A stretch of DNA of 64,000 nucleotides. Source: Anastrepha obliqua. Its lineage: Eukaryota; Arthropoda; Insecta; Diptera; Tephritidae. The notes beneath the pieces are model-generated. The model saw only the letters and a program-made list of their open reading frames with translations, did no database searches and was not told where the DNA came from. Numbering within the stretch: position 1 is the stretch's first letter; every line of letters begins with the position of its first letter. The position numbers and the translations under genes are program-made. The stretch is taken from the NCBI RefSeq assembly GCF_027943255.1, contig NC_072895.1, forward strand, positions 84,384,001 through 84,448,000. Reading direction: 5' to 3'. This document shows, piece after piece, positions 44,938-55,350 of this stretch.

Positions 44938-45490
44938 TACTCCAAAATATCCAAAATTCTCAAAAATGTGCTCCAAAGCTGATAGGAATTTGTAAAAATA
45001 AGAACAATACTTAGGCAGACAATTTTTAAATTCAATTCAAAAAACATTAAAAAATTAAAAAAGATATATAGAAAATTAAAAAAAATTAAATAGTATTTTT
45101 TTTTTAAATTACTTACGTGCCGAAAGATACAAAATTCACAAAAATATACTCCTATAGCAGGTAGGAATTTGTACAAATTAGAACAACACTTAAGTAGAGA
45201 AGTTTTTAAATTCCAATTAAATAATTAAAAAAAAAAACAAAAATTGAGAAAAATGAAACAAAAAAACAATTTTTAAATTTACTGTTTACTCCGAAATATC
45301 CAAAATTCACAAAAATATGCTCCAAACAGGTAGGAATTTGTAGAAATTGTAGGTAGACAAGTTTTCGAATTCAAAATTAAAAAAAAAAATAAAAAAAAAA
45401 AAAAAATTGTTAATCCAAAATATCCAAAATCACAAAAAATGCTCCAAAGTAGGTAAGAATTTGTAAAAATAAGAACAAGAGTTAGGTACA
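44938..45490. repeat. Diverged tandem repeat, four units
   Basis: The core AATATCCAAAATTCACAAAA, then TGCTCCAAA...GGTAGGAATTTGTA...AAGAACAA...TTAGGTAGACAA, occurs at about 44940, 45117, 45290 and 45413. A-rich spacers of variable length separate the cores, giving start-to-start distances near 177, 173 and 123 bp. Short plus- and minus-strand frames here are by-products. Confidence 0.8.
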
Positions 45491-45496
45491 TAATTT

Positions 45497-45605
45497 TCTA
45501 TCGTTTCTACGGCAGTTGGTACCCGGAACGACCCGGATTTAAGTCCGGCCAAGGACTGGCACTCGAGCAGCATTCCCTCTAATTATATGTGGAATGTTTA
45601 TGCAG
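45497..45605 (-). repeat. S2 dispersed repeat, copy 1
   Basis: Minus sense: AACTGCATAAACATTCC, GGGAATGCTGCTCGAGTGCC, AGTCCTTGGCCGGACTTAAA, TCCGGGTCGTTCCGGGTACC. The same blocks occur at 54.6, 58.4 and 61.1 kb. I recognise it as a short repeat very common in tephritid fly sequence; its origin (MITE or SINE) is unclear to me. Confidence 0.75.
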
Positions 45606-45609
45606 TTTT

Positions 45610-46311
45610 TTAATGAATTGGAGAATTTCAGTACTGTGAAAATCAGGGTTCTTTATAATTTTTGAAAAGTTCACATTGGTTTTAGAGAGATCAGTTACCA
45701 CCAGAGATCAGTAACAATGGGCTGTGAGCCTGAGTGCGTCTAATAGTGGACAGCCGCTACAATCTAACCTAAACTAAAAACAACGAACAGTTTTTTTGCC
45801 ATAACCGATTTATTTCATTCAAAATAGTGAGCCGTAAGATCAACAGAACTATATTTATAATAAATAAAATTATAATAATAATAAAAAGAATATATATATT
45901 AATAAAGATATTAAGATGAAGTTTCAAATAGCCAGTTTACAAAGACTATAGAACGATAAAATAAACTATGCGAAGAATCACTGGGTTAGGAAACTGGTAC
46001 ATTTTTTATCCTAAGAAGATTTTTTAGAAGACTATGGATGATCGTAAGAACACCACTACTGTTCTGCCTTGTGAATGCCTATCTGCCAAAGCAAAGATTC
46101 TTCGAACTTCTGTTGATAAAGGCATACAAATAAGTCGATATATTATTTGGAGCAAATGCTGATGAATCATTTACCTCCAGCAGTGTGAGAGCTGTTTGAT
46201 AATAACTCATTTTCTGCCAAAAAAAACTTTGATCTGTCTCCTAGAGTTGAACCTAAGATGCATTATGAAAGCTAGAAGTGCAATAGCAATATATTTTTTT
46301 ATTTATATATA
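45610..46311. other. Spacer with a probable LINE 3' end near 45715-45780
   Basis: GAGCCTGAGTGCGTCTAATA followed by CTACAATCTAACCTAAACTA resembles the 3' UTR end of fly LINEs, but no coding part is attached. The rest is AT-rich without features. Confidence 0.4.
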
Positions 46312-47186
46312 TAGGGTGGGCCATGTAAAATTTTTGAATCGGCTATAAAAAAACGAATCAATATTTTTTTAAACTTTTTTTTTTATTTTGAAGATTGAAC
46401 ATTGTCATTTATGAATGAAAAATAATATCGTTCAAATGACGCCACGACTGGCTTTACAGTAGGCCATTCAATCAACCCAATTTTTAAGCACATTTTCGAT
46501 TGTTTGGGTTCCAATTTCATGAATGACAACTTCGATTTCGTGTTTTAAAGAATCAATCGTCTCTGGATGGTTCGCAAAGCATTTGTCCTTAACGGCTCCC
46601 CACAAAAAATAGTCCAACGGGCTTAAATCACAGCCCCGAGGCGGCCAATTGATATCGGAATTTCGGCTGATTATTCGGTTTTCAAAAACGGTAGCCAAAA
46701 GTTCGAGTGTAACTTTGGCAGTGTGACAAGTGGCACCGTCCTCTTGAAACCAAATGTCGTCCATGTCATCCTCTTCAATTTTTGGAAACAACTCGTTGAG
46801 CATGTCACGGTAAAGCTCGCCATTTACTGGCTCCTCGCTCATTTTCGAAAAAAAAAAATGGCCCGATGATGCCGTCAGACCAAAAACCGCACCAAACAGT
46901 GACTCGTTGTGGATGCTTCTCTACAGTAACGTGTGGATTTTCTGAGCCCCAAATCCGACAATTTTGCTCATTGACGTAGCCACCGAAGTGAAAATCAGAA
47001 AAGAAGAAGACTCACCACTTTGGAAATAGGTTTTCAATATTTCCAAATTTTGTTCAATCGTATAGCGTCCCATTTCGTAAATGTCAAACCTTTAAGTAAA
47101 TTATGAAGACATTTGACATGTCATTTGTGTTACCATTCTCAAAAAAATAGGTGGTTCAAAAAGCAAACGCTGTATGGCCCACCCTG
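46312..47186 (-). mobile_element. DD41D mariner, 875 bp, both termini and TA duplication intact
   Basis: Inverted termini TAGGGTGGGCCATGTA at 46312 and the inverse of CAGGGTGGGCCATACA at 47186 are flanked by TA at 46310-46311 and 47187-47188. Full-length mariners are about 1.3 kb; this copy lacks most of the DNA-binding domain. It carries the transposase fragment annotated separately. The termini differ from those of the group A copies and of the 29.5-kb and 4.7-kb derivatives. Confidence 0.92.
46468..47073 (-). pseudogene. DD41D transposase, internally deleted, one homopolymer frameshift
   Basis: It starts MGRYTIEQNLEILKTYFQSG at 47073 (first helix of the HTH), then jumps by internal deletion to FSDFHFGGYVNEQNCRIWGS, which holds the first catalytic Asp. 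HPQRVTVWCGFWSDGIIGPF follows, then an 11-base T run (minus strand; 46848-46858) where one extra base shifts the frame. After it: MSEEPVNGELYRDMLNELFP, DIWFQEDGATCHTAKVTLEL (second Asp), WPPRGCDLSPLDYFLWGAVK (third Asp), ending IENVLKNWVD. I count 41 residues between the second and third Asp, the DD41D spacing of the rosa family first described from Ceratitis. No other stop is present, so the copy is young. Confidence 0.9.
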
Positions 47187-47189
47187 TAT

Positions 47190-47530
47190 AAAATATATGT
47201 TTTATTCATTATGCACATTTAAGTTCTTCCTTTCCTAGTTTTTAAATATATTTGAGGGTCAAAAATATATTTTTGATTATTTACTTTTTTAATTAAATTG
47301 CATTCAAGCAACTTATGTAGGTACATTATCTCCATACAAAGAAAAAAACAAAGCGGTAAGGTTTTTTCCATCGAAATTATGAAATTTATTATAGTTTAAG
47401 ACTTCCGCCAAAATATATCTTAAAAATATAAAGATTTACGTTAGCAGAAGCGATTTGAATGTGCCACAAAAAATCTTTATTCTTTTTATTTACTTTTATT
47501 CCGTTAATGAAATTTTAAACATTTTTATGC
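47190..47530. other. AT-rich spacer
   Basis: Nothing coding or repetitive recognised. TGAAATTTATTATAGTTTAA...CTTCCGCCAAAAT near 47380-47410 resembles 53390-53420 (ATTATATTTGAAGACTTCCG), a possible short dispersed repeat. Confidence 0.4.
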
Positions 47531-47534
47531 AGAC

Positions 47535-47790
47535 CTTAGGTTAGGTTAGGATAAATAGCTGCCCTTGCGAGGGGACAAAAATTCAAAAATTTGTCCGTTA
47601 TGATATCATGCAGGGGGAAGGCAATGCAAATGAGAAGGAAAGGATCTAGACAGAATTTGAAGCAATCCCAAGCCTCACCGTATGGACAATTAACACGGAC
47701 AATGTCCGATAAGGATACCTACCAAATTCGAGAGCTGCGGTTTTGTTAGCCTTAGAAATTGCACACCGTCAAGCTTAGACTTTTCTCTTC
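47535..47790 (-). pseudogene. LINE C-terminal scrap with CCTAA tail
   Basis: Minus sense: FLRLTKPQLSNLVGILIGHC then decayed sequence, ending in ATCCTAACCTAACCTAAGG at about 47540. The phrase resembles the LTGILTGHC block after RNase H in I/R1-group LINEs, and the tail is the usual repeat at their 3' ends. Very decayed. Confidence 0.5.
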
Positions 47791-48194
47791 TGCTGAGGTG
47801 ATTTTTCGAAAAAATAGTTTTAAAAACACTGGGCGCGAGTTGTTCTTTTTGATTTCTGGAGGAATGCAGCGTTTGTTCTATCGTATGGTGAAAACTAATG
47901 CAACGTTTTGTATTTGCAAGAAAGTGATGCGAGGCGAAACTTTTTAACGAATTTATTGAAAATATTGGTCTTTGCAAACATAGAAAATCATATAATGCGA
48001 ATAATCGTTGGCTAAAAAATCATTTTCCAACAAACCAAATACTAACTCTGTGAATATTTTAGTCAACCTACCAACCGGAGTCGATGCACTCACAGCGATG
48101 AGAGGCTGTCGTCTTTGTCTACTAGGAGGCAAGGAACTTTGTCTAAAAACTCATTTCTATTGTATTGTCGTATGCAAGAATCTAGTATTTATTA

Positions 48195-48350
48195 TTATTA
48201 TATTATTTATTACAAGTTTTTCCATGACAGAAATGCGCTCAATCGCTTGTAATTGCCCGCCGAGGGCCGATTGCTATTAGAAATTTTGCTTCTATATTTG
48301 ATGTTTCACATCCAATGATGGTCACGCACGCACCCACTCGTTTATAATTT
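48195..48350 (-). repeat. S1 SINE, copy 3
   Basis: Plus strand reads TTTTTCCATGACAGAAATGC, TGCCCGCCGAGGGCCGATTG, CTATTAGAAATTTTGC, then ATGGTCACGCACGCACCCAC, the inverse of the tRNA-like head. Box B is not preserved. Confidence 0.7.
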
Positions 48351-48354
48351 TTTA

Positions 48355-48870
48355 TTTTAAACCATATAAATATTATTTGCTTGCCTGCATGAATTCACTT
48401 TTCAGATCTTTAGATTCAATTAATCGTTTATATGTTTGTAAATTAAAGCATTTGGTTGCTGTAGTTTTTTCCATACTTTGCTTTCAGTAACTGTGCATAA
48501 ATATATTTTTTCTAAGCAAAGTGATTCAATTTTCCCTAGTCTTGTTATTGGTTTGACATTGAACTTCAGTTTACGTCAGTCATAAACTGCGCCACGAAAT
48601 TGCATACCGTTTGTTTATTTGAATTTTTTTGCCTTGCTGCGAAAGCGTTTACTCGTATTAATCACGAAATTAAATACCTGAAGTGAAATAAGTAAAACAA
48701 AAGTGTATAAGTAATTTCGAATGATGATCGATTGCAATGGCATGAGGTGCTTCAATTTCGAATTTTCATAACCGATAGTCTGTTTGTATGTATGCAATTT
48801 GTTTTATGATTTGTAACATATACACATATACATATACATACATAAGTATATATATACGTTTACTAAAACA
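48355..48870. other. AT-rich spacer
   Basis: CATATACATATACATACATA microsatellite at 48823-48845. No gene seen. Confidence 0.4.
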
Positions 48871-48873
48871 AGT

Positions 48874-49037
48874 TGGCGCAAAATTAATCACCCTATCGCA
48901 AGATTTATAATTTTTGCAAATGGCGTCGTACGTCAATCACTCGTCAATTTGACAGCTTTCCATTACTCAAAATGGTTTTTTTATATTTAGTAAAATAGTT
49001 ATTCAAAAACCAAATTGGATGAATAATTTTGTGCCAC
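48874..49037 (+). repeat. M1 MITE, copy 6 (best termini)
   Basis: TGGCGCAAAATTAATCACCC at the left and GGATGAATAATTTTGTGCCA at the right are clear inverted repeats of about 20 bp. The body has GCAAATGGCGTCGTACGTCA. The middle CAGTATACAAACAGACAAGC block is deleted. Confidence 0.85.
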
Positions 49038-49264
49038 TTTTTATATATTGTGACAGTTCTACCAGATAGTATAAAAATAGACGGCAAGTAAAAAATATAA
49101 ATTTGTTTAGCTATGTAAAATTTTCATTAAAATGTTTTATATAATATAATGCAGTGAAACCTCGATATAAGGAAGTTGGACAAATTATACGTTACTTGTA
49201 CGATGGAGGTTCAATAAGTATCCTTGTTAGAAATGAAGACACCATTTTTCAATTTTTTTTTCAA

Positions 49265-50175
49265 CATAGTACTCTTTTAGAAAGATACACTTCTTTCAAC
49301 GCTCCTGCCATTTTCTTAACCCCTCTGAGGAATAGAATTTGTCGAACTCTCTTGGCGATGACTTCCTCGTTTGAACTAAATTTTTTTCCCGCGAGCCATT
49401 TCTTCATGTGAGGGAGTAAGAGAAAGTCGCGGGGAGACAGATCGGGTGAATACGTGGGTTGCGGCAACAATTCATAACGGAATTCATACAGTTTGACGGT
49501 GATGAAAGTGCTGGTGCGTTATCGTGGTGAAACAACGCCTTCTTTTTCGCAAATGCGACTGTGTCTTCTTCGAGTGAAAGCGATCCAATAACTCACTGTA
49601 GTATTGTACAGTGATCGTTCCTCCTTTTTCTAAAAAAATCCATGAGGATGACGCCGTTCGCATCCCAAAAAATCGTCGCCATGACCTTTCCGGCCGATGG
49701 GATTGTCTTCACCTTCTTTGGAGCAGATTCACCGGGAGAAATCCATTGTTTTGATTGTTGCTTAATTTCTGGTGCGTAATGACGAATCCAGGTTTCATTA
49801 ACGGATCTCGCTTTAATTGCTCCAAACACTGCTTCGAAGTTAACAGCCGCATTTGCTTGTTGTCCACCGTGAGCAATCGCGGCACCCATCGGGCTGACAA
49901 TTTTCTCATTGTCAACTTATCATGTAAAATTTTCCGGTCAACACACCTATGGCCTCTGTTACTTCGCGCACTTTCGTTAGTCGGTCAGCGAGAATCGTGT
50001 CGTGAACTTTTTGAATGATTTCCTCGTAACCACGTCTGCCGGGCGTCCTGGTCGCTTCTCATCAAAAACGTATGTTCGCCCACGTTCATTGGTTTAATTT
50101 GTTGAACCAATAGCTAACAGTGGTCATAGATGGCAAAGCGTTTCCATAGACAACATCCAACTTTGCTTTTATCAT
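49265..50175 (-). pseudogene. mariner (DD34D) transposase, degenerate
   Basis: Minus strand from 50175: GKKCEMIKAKLDVVYGNALP and SMTTVSYWFNKLNQ (first HTH), KVHDTILADRLTKVREVTEA (second HTH), KLSARWVPRLLTVDNKQMRL then LTSKQCLEQLKRDP. With a frameshift, NETWIRHYAPEIKQQSKQWI and SPGESAPKKVKTIPSAGKVM follow, where the family has D-E-T-W: the first catalytic Asp is replaced by Asn. Then ATIFWDANGVILMDF. After a deletion the C-terminal block reads LLPQPTYSPDLSPRDFLLLP then HMKKWLAGKKFSSNEEVIAK. The second Asp region (H-D-N-A) is deleted. Not functional. Confidence 0.88.
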
Positions 50176-50389
50176 CTCGCATTTTTTCCCATTCAAAAAA
50201 AAAAAAGCAAATTACCGAACGATACTACTTTTTTTCATCTTAGCGAAAATCACGCAACACGTCTTACTCGAATAGCTGCCAAATCCAAAGTAACCTATCA
50301 ATAAATTTTGTTTTGCCGTCGTTTGATAGATGGCAGCACACGATGTTAATACCAACTTCCCTCAGGACCGCCCTCTGTCATCAAACACG

Positions 50390-50595
50390 GGTACTTAGTG
50401 AACCGCACTCGTACATCTAAATGAGCCCAGTCAGCAAAAATGCAACGAAAAGGATAGGTATTCGGCTTGAATCTTGTAACTTCGTGCACAGATTTATTTT
50501 TTTCAATGCAAATTTCCACAATTTGGAAGTGTTGTTCTGGCGTTAAACGATTCATGAAAACTTTCCAACCTTTGTCAACACAGTGTGCCATTCCC
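50390..50595 (-). pseudogene. N-terminal fragment of a DD41D-type mariner
   Basis: Minus frame: MNRLTPEQHFQIVEICIEKN then KSVHEVTRF, matching the first helix-turn-helix of rosa-type transposases (L-T-P-E-Q...I-V-E...N-K-S-V). The sequence diverges afterwards. It lies just upstream of the DD34D remnant but belongs to another family. Confidence 0.6.
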
Positions 50596-50599
50596 AGCT

Positions 50600-52750
50600 G
50601 TTACGCCATAGTTATCGATGTCGATAGTTCTCATGCAGCTAAAAAAACAACCTTTAAATTAAAGATTAAAAATCTCTCAAAAATTATGATTTAATTTTTT
50701 TATATTTTTCTCATAAGCGGACACCTCCCGTAAGTCGATAAATTGTTCAGTCCCTTAAGTGTCCGACTAAGAGAGAGCAATCTGTACTTAAAATATATTT
50801 TTATACTTAGTGCATAAATCATTTAAGCTTTGCCTTAAATCGACCCGATTTATTATTTAAGTTTCCGCTGAACAAGCACTCGCCTAAATCCAAAAAAAAG
50901 AGTACCGCCGCTCTCAACCCAGTTCGAAGGGAATCACCTCACCTCATTTCTGAAGTATTGCAGCATTAAAACTTGCATTTTCAATTTATATCGGCCTGCA
51001 TTTTGTCGCAGAAATGCAAATGAGGTGTGCGAGCAATCGTGCAAAGTAATTATTGTGCCAACCCAAGAAAAAACAAAAGAGGAGAGAAAAAAGTATATAA
51101 AATAAAAATTGTGGTTGCAAGTGAAGCAAAAATGTAACAACAGAAAAAATGTGCACGCACGAAAAAAAAAACAAAAAAGCGGATTGTGAATGCTAACAGG
51201 CAAAAGGGCGCAACACACAGGGCAAAAATAACAATAACAATGCTGAGTAACACACAGAACAATGGCTAGTGCAATAAAAATAATAATACTGCAGGCAACA
51301 ACAACAACTATTTCACAGCAACTGTATAAATGTGTGTAGTAGGTAAGTGAAGAAAGAAATGCAAAACAATTCTCTTGCTTAATGCTGTTGTTGTTGTTGT
51401 TTTTGTTGTTGTTGTCGTAGTTGCTTCGTTGTTAACTGAAAACAATGGGAATCGAAAGAAGTCATCAACGAAAAAACACAACAAAAAAACAAACGATGTA
51501 CTGAAAAAGAGTGATTAGTGCTTGCTTGTGCGGAAACGACAATAACAACAGCAACAACAAGAACGGCGAGAACAGCAAAAGCATCACCATCAGCGAGTGC
51601 CGACAATTAAAATACACAAACAGCAATAAAAACTATACCAACAATAATGAGAACTCTTCGAGGGCAGTCTCGGTATTGTTGTGGCTATGTCAGCAACTAC
51701 AACTACAACAGCAGCCATGTACGCGCCAATGGTTGCAGTCTCGCCAGCCCCGCTGCCTAACTGCACTTTCTGTTCACTGCGAAAGATGCTGAAAATGCAC
51801 GCAGCGTGTAAAAACTTGGCCACACTGACACAAATGCTGCAGCTGGTTGTGTGTGTGCGCGCGGATGTGCGCAGAGAAGTTTGCAATCAGTGTATGCAGG
51901 CGTTTGCGAAGTGGGTGACTAGCTATGGGAGAATTGCATCCGCAGTCGCCACAATATTTTAATTGTTATTCATATTACTGCCATTGTTGTTTTTGCTGCA
52001 GTTTGTGTTGCCTGTTGATTGCTGTCGTTGCTGTCGTTATTGCTTACAAATGCTGCACAAACATAAACTTTTTGGTTTGCTCTGTTTGGTAGTGCGAAAA
52101 TTCTCATTCACCAACACAAAAAAGAGAAAAAAAACAACAATACACAACAAGAGATACAGAGGGACGGAAGGAGGGGAAAATTCATGACGACAAAAGCGTT
52201 AACAGCAACGGCATGAACAACAGCAATGAAAAGCCACTAACTAACATTTGCTGGCACTGCAATAAAATAATAAATTAATCAAAAACTTTAAGTTGCCAAC
52301 AAAAGAGCATAAAAGGGTTAATGAGGAATGTACAAAAAGGGAAGTCGTGCTGTAGTAGTAGAAGTGTTGGTGTGCGGCAACGCACGAAGAAAGCTTCATG
52401 AATTTAAAGTGGCAGTATCGTTAAATAAAGCAATAAAAAATTACTATGGGTAATTTTCCAGAACTTAAGTGGCAATACAAATGCTGATAAACTTCATAGT
52501 TACCAGAAATGTTTTTTATCATAAAACCTTCATGTTTCTTACACTTGTATGCGTGAGGGCTGCATCGAAAATACGCTGGGTAATTTTAAAATCAAATTTT
52601 TCGACATGTGGGCGTTAAATAACACTTTTCTATGCACTGACAGAAAGTTTGGCGCATTTTGTTTTCATCGCTGCTTCGCTTTGAAATAATGAGCGATTCC
52701 ATGTCGACTGATGCAGGTACTTTGGACATAGCCTTACATTTTTCTGAATA
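50600..52750. other. Spacer with CAA/CAG-rich, GC-richer block 51100-52100
   Basis: 51100-51700 is dominated by ACAACA/ACAATAAC and similar triplet-like sequence, typical of leader exons and introns of large fly genes. GTAGTAG|GTAAGTGA at 51336-51350 is a near-consensus splice donor. 51700-51960 is more GC-rich and holds the small frame listed separately. No transposon recognised. An undetected non-coding exon is plausible. Confidence 0.4.
51687..51962 (+). CDS. Hypothetical 91-residue frame
   Basis: It begins at an ATG (MSATTTTTAAMYAPMVAVSP) and ends SYGRIASAVATIF before TAA. Two C-x2-C pairs occur (NCTFCSLRK and EVCNQCMQAF) with CK between, suggesting but not proving a metal-binding fold. 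Codon choice is GC-richer than the neighbourhood. Nearby open frames on other strands also run through this block, so base composition alone may explain it. No family recognised. Confidence 0.2.
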   Translation: MSATTTTTAAMYAPMVAVSPAPLPNCTFCSLRKMLKMHAACKNLATLTQMLQLVVCVRADVRREVCNQCMQAFAKWVTSYGRIASAVATIF

Positions 52751-52754
52751 TTGG

Positions 52755-52905
52755 TTAATTTGTAGGCTTGAGTATAATAAGAAGTAAACTGGAAAACCTT
52801 TCAAAGTAAAGTAAATAAAAAATCTAAAAAAGTAAACAGGAAAATCTTTCAAAAATTTTTTTAAATTTTGAGATCTATTCAATATTGAATTTTTTTAGAG
52901 TCATG
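52755..52905. repeat. Third copy of the 37-kb AT-rich repeat
   Basis: GGCTTGAGTATAATAAGAAG near 52767 and TTTTGAGATCTATTCAATAT near 52866 match the two copies at 37.12-37.53 kb. Between them is a local duplication (GTAAAC...GGAAAA..CTTTCAAA twice). Confidence 0.55.
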
Positions 52906-52909
52906 TGAG

Positions 52910-53885
52910 TACAAGTCTTCGGAAATTTCCACAAGCGCAATGATCAAATTGCACTCTAGAACTTTGCTAGGCTGGCAGTTCCAATCGGAAAAGAAAAATC
53001 GAATAGTCGGTGGAGAGGCATAGTGCAAAGATATAGAAAAGTTGTGCGAGAAGATTGTAATCTGGCAAGTTCTCTTGCTCTCTCTTCTGTCTTGTTGCCC
53101 TAAGCTCCCTCCCATTTTTCACGGCAAACGCTATAGTGAAGAAAATATACTGCGTAATTGAAATATACCCAAAATTTGGGCAAATGAATTCTTATGATGG
53201 AGGTGTTAAAATGTTTCCCTAGGCAAGAGAGTCTAAAAAGTTATATTTTTTTATTGAATATAACGGACCAAAAAAGGCTGAATCCAGTATGAATAGTAAA
53301 ATGTTTAAATTAGTACAATTTGCTCAATTTCACGTGCATTAGGGTGTTATATGAAAAAAAAAGTTGCGGTTTTCCACCAATATTGTAAAATCTATTATAT
53401 TTGAAGACTTCCGCCAAAATGCCTATTTCGTAGAAATATTATGAGCTACATTGGTTAGCAAATATCTATAATATATAGCAATATATTTTTCAAAAAATCA
53501 CCTCAGCAGAAGAGATGGAAACATGAAGATTTTTGGAGGTACTTTCAAATCGGTTCAGCTCACATAAGTCTTAATATTTTTCCGGAATATTTTAGCGGAA
53601 GTCGTAAGATGTAATAAATTGCTTTGTTCCAGTGGATAAACAGTACCAATTTTATTGTAAAGCGTCTTTCAACAGACTCGTCTAGATGTTGTTTTAAAAT
53701 AAAATATATAAGAATTTAGATCCTGAAAGACTTTTCTTGTACAAAACACGGCTCTTAACAATTTTATGAGAAAAATTACATCATTTAAATGTCCACAATA
53801 AGCGCGTATGCAGGTAAAATCCATCAAACAGTCGATTCAAAAATGCCTAATTGTTGAGAACTTTGAGATCGATGTTTAAGGTTGT
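52910..53885. other. Spacer
   Basis: No recognised gene. CTTCCGCCAAAAT-containing sequence near 53408 is shared with 47.4 kb. Confidence 0.4.
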
Positions 53886-53889
53886 TCAG

Positions 53890-54110
53890 CAACACTTTGC
53901 GTTATAGTGCAATATTCTAAACGGAACAGCCAATTTGTGGTGTGCCATCCCTTTTCTATCCTCGATATAATCAGTTTCCTGAAATTTTTTTATCGACCTT
54001 TGAATGGTTGACACATTCAGACGATTATTTCCACACAAAAAAATCAACAATTTGGAATATGTTGTTCTTAAAGATCGACCATTTTTCATAATAAGTTGCA
54101 ATAGGTAGTT
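53890..54110 (-). pseudogene. DD41D mariner HTH fragment
   Basis: Minus frame: LIMKNGRSLRTTYSKLLIFL then CGNNRLNVSTIQRSIKKFQE and TDYIEDRKG. This fits the second half of the N-terminal HTH region of rosa-type transposases (G-R-N-N-R-P...T-I-Q-R-...K-K-F). Nothing further of the element was found. Confidence 0.55.
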
Positions 54111-54114
54111 TTAA

Positions 54115-54620
54115 TTCTTAAACGAAACCTTATTTCTTTGTTAACGAAAATAATAAAAGGGAAACAAAAACCCTTTTTTCTTGTTAGACACATAAAGCAG
54201 CAATGCTTGCAATTATCTTAAAAAAATAAATAAATAAATTATCAAAAAAATTTACTACAAAAAATTTAAAGAAATACAGTATTAATTAACTTTTAGTTAT
54301 CGTACGAAAAAAAAAGGAAACAAAGGAAACAAAAGGAAACTTTCTTCTCAATCAGAATTGGACGAGACATCACCACCTTTGGAAGCGGAATTGGACTCAG
54401 CTACATTTTATGAATCGAGCATATCCAATAAATCCAACAGCTTTGATGTGGTAGCACTTTTTCAATTGTTTTGTTGAAAGACTTGAAATCAGTGGGTCTG
54501 ATGCAAAAATTTTTCTGAATTTCAGGCTTTATGGGCCCGCTTCGACATTTATCCGACTGAAATAATGATTTTTATTATAGTTTATAATTTATACCCACAC
54601 AGTCTGTTCTAATTTACCAG
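54115..54620. other. AT-rich spacer
   Basis: Nothing recognised; A-rich GGAAACAAAGGAAACAAAAG at 54315-54335. Confidence 0.4.
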
Positions 54621-54624
54621 ATTT

Positions 54625-54715
54625 ACGGATTCACGGATTCAAATCCGCCCAAAAATTGTTACTTCAGCAGCATTCCAAAGAAATGTATGGGCAATGCTTT
54701 ATGTATACTCCGAAA
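54625..54715 (-). repeat. S2 repeat, copy 2 (decayed)
   Basis: GGATTCAAATCCGCCCAAAA, ACTTCAGCAGCATTCC and a GTATGGGCAATG-like arm match the S2 order in reverse. Confidence 0.5.
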
Positions 54716-54774
54716 TATTGAGACATATTGTAGTATCATGAGGTGCGTCTAAATAGAAATTAAACCTGAAGAGC

Positions 54775-55063
54775 GAATGTGCATACATATTAACCGAAGG
54801 AAAGGTTCTCTATCCAAAACTCAGAAACCTATATTGACTTACAAATCCGCACTCTCATTTCTCAATTGGCAATTAATTGCAGGGGCTCAAGATATGCATC
54901 CGTGGGTCATTGTAGCAAACTCTAAAATCAGAATACTCGAAGGATTCCAGTTAAAAACGCTTAGAGCGATAGTAAATACCATAAATGATCAATTCAGCGG
55001 AATTCCATCATTACTGAGAAAATTAAAATCACGGTACATCATAAAACTTCAGAAAATTTAAAT
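54775..55063 (+). pseudogene. jockey-type LINE RT C-terminal fragment
   Basis: The plus frame holds KPILTYKSALSFLNWQLIAG then SKIRILEGFQLKTLRAIVNT, matching the jockey thumb (K-P-I-W-T-Y-G...I-E-I-L-E-R-F-Q-x-K-x-L-R-x-I-V-N). It ends LKSRYIIKLQKI before TAA at 55061. Only this short piece remains. Confidence 0.7.
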
Positions 55064-55350
55064 CCTGCTCTTCGCTTTTCATTAATACCGCATAGTAAGA
55101 TGAACAAGTAAATATACATAGATGTCAATAAGAAATGTGATAATTAAAGAAAAAGAAAAATTGTAGGAATCTTGGCTAGAGAAATGTAATTTAGTTATTA
55201 TGCTGCGTCAGGTAGGGTGAAATTCTTCACAAAACGGTGTTAATAGAATTATTTTATGCTCTCATTCGAAAAAATCCGAAGCTTCTTTCACTTCTTAGCA
55301 CTTTTTAATTTCGAACCGATTACGAAAAAAGCAATGGGAAATTGCATCTA

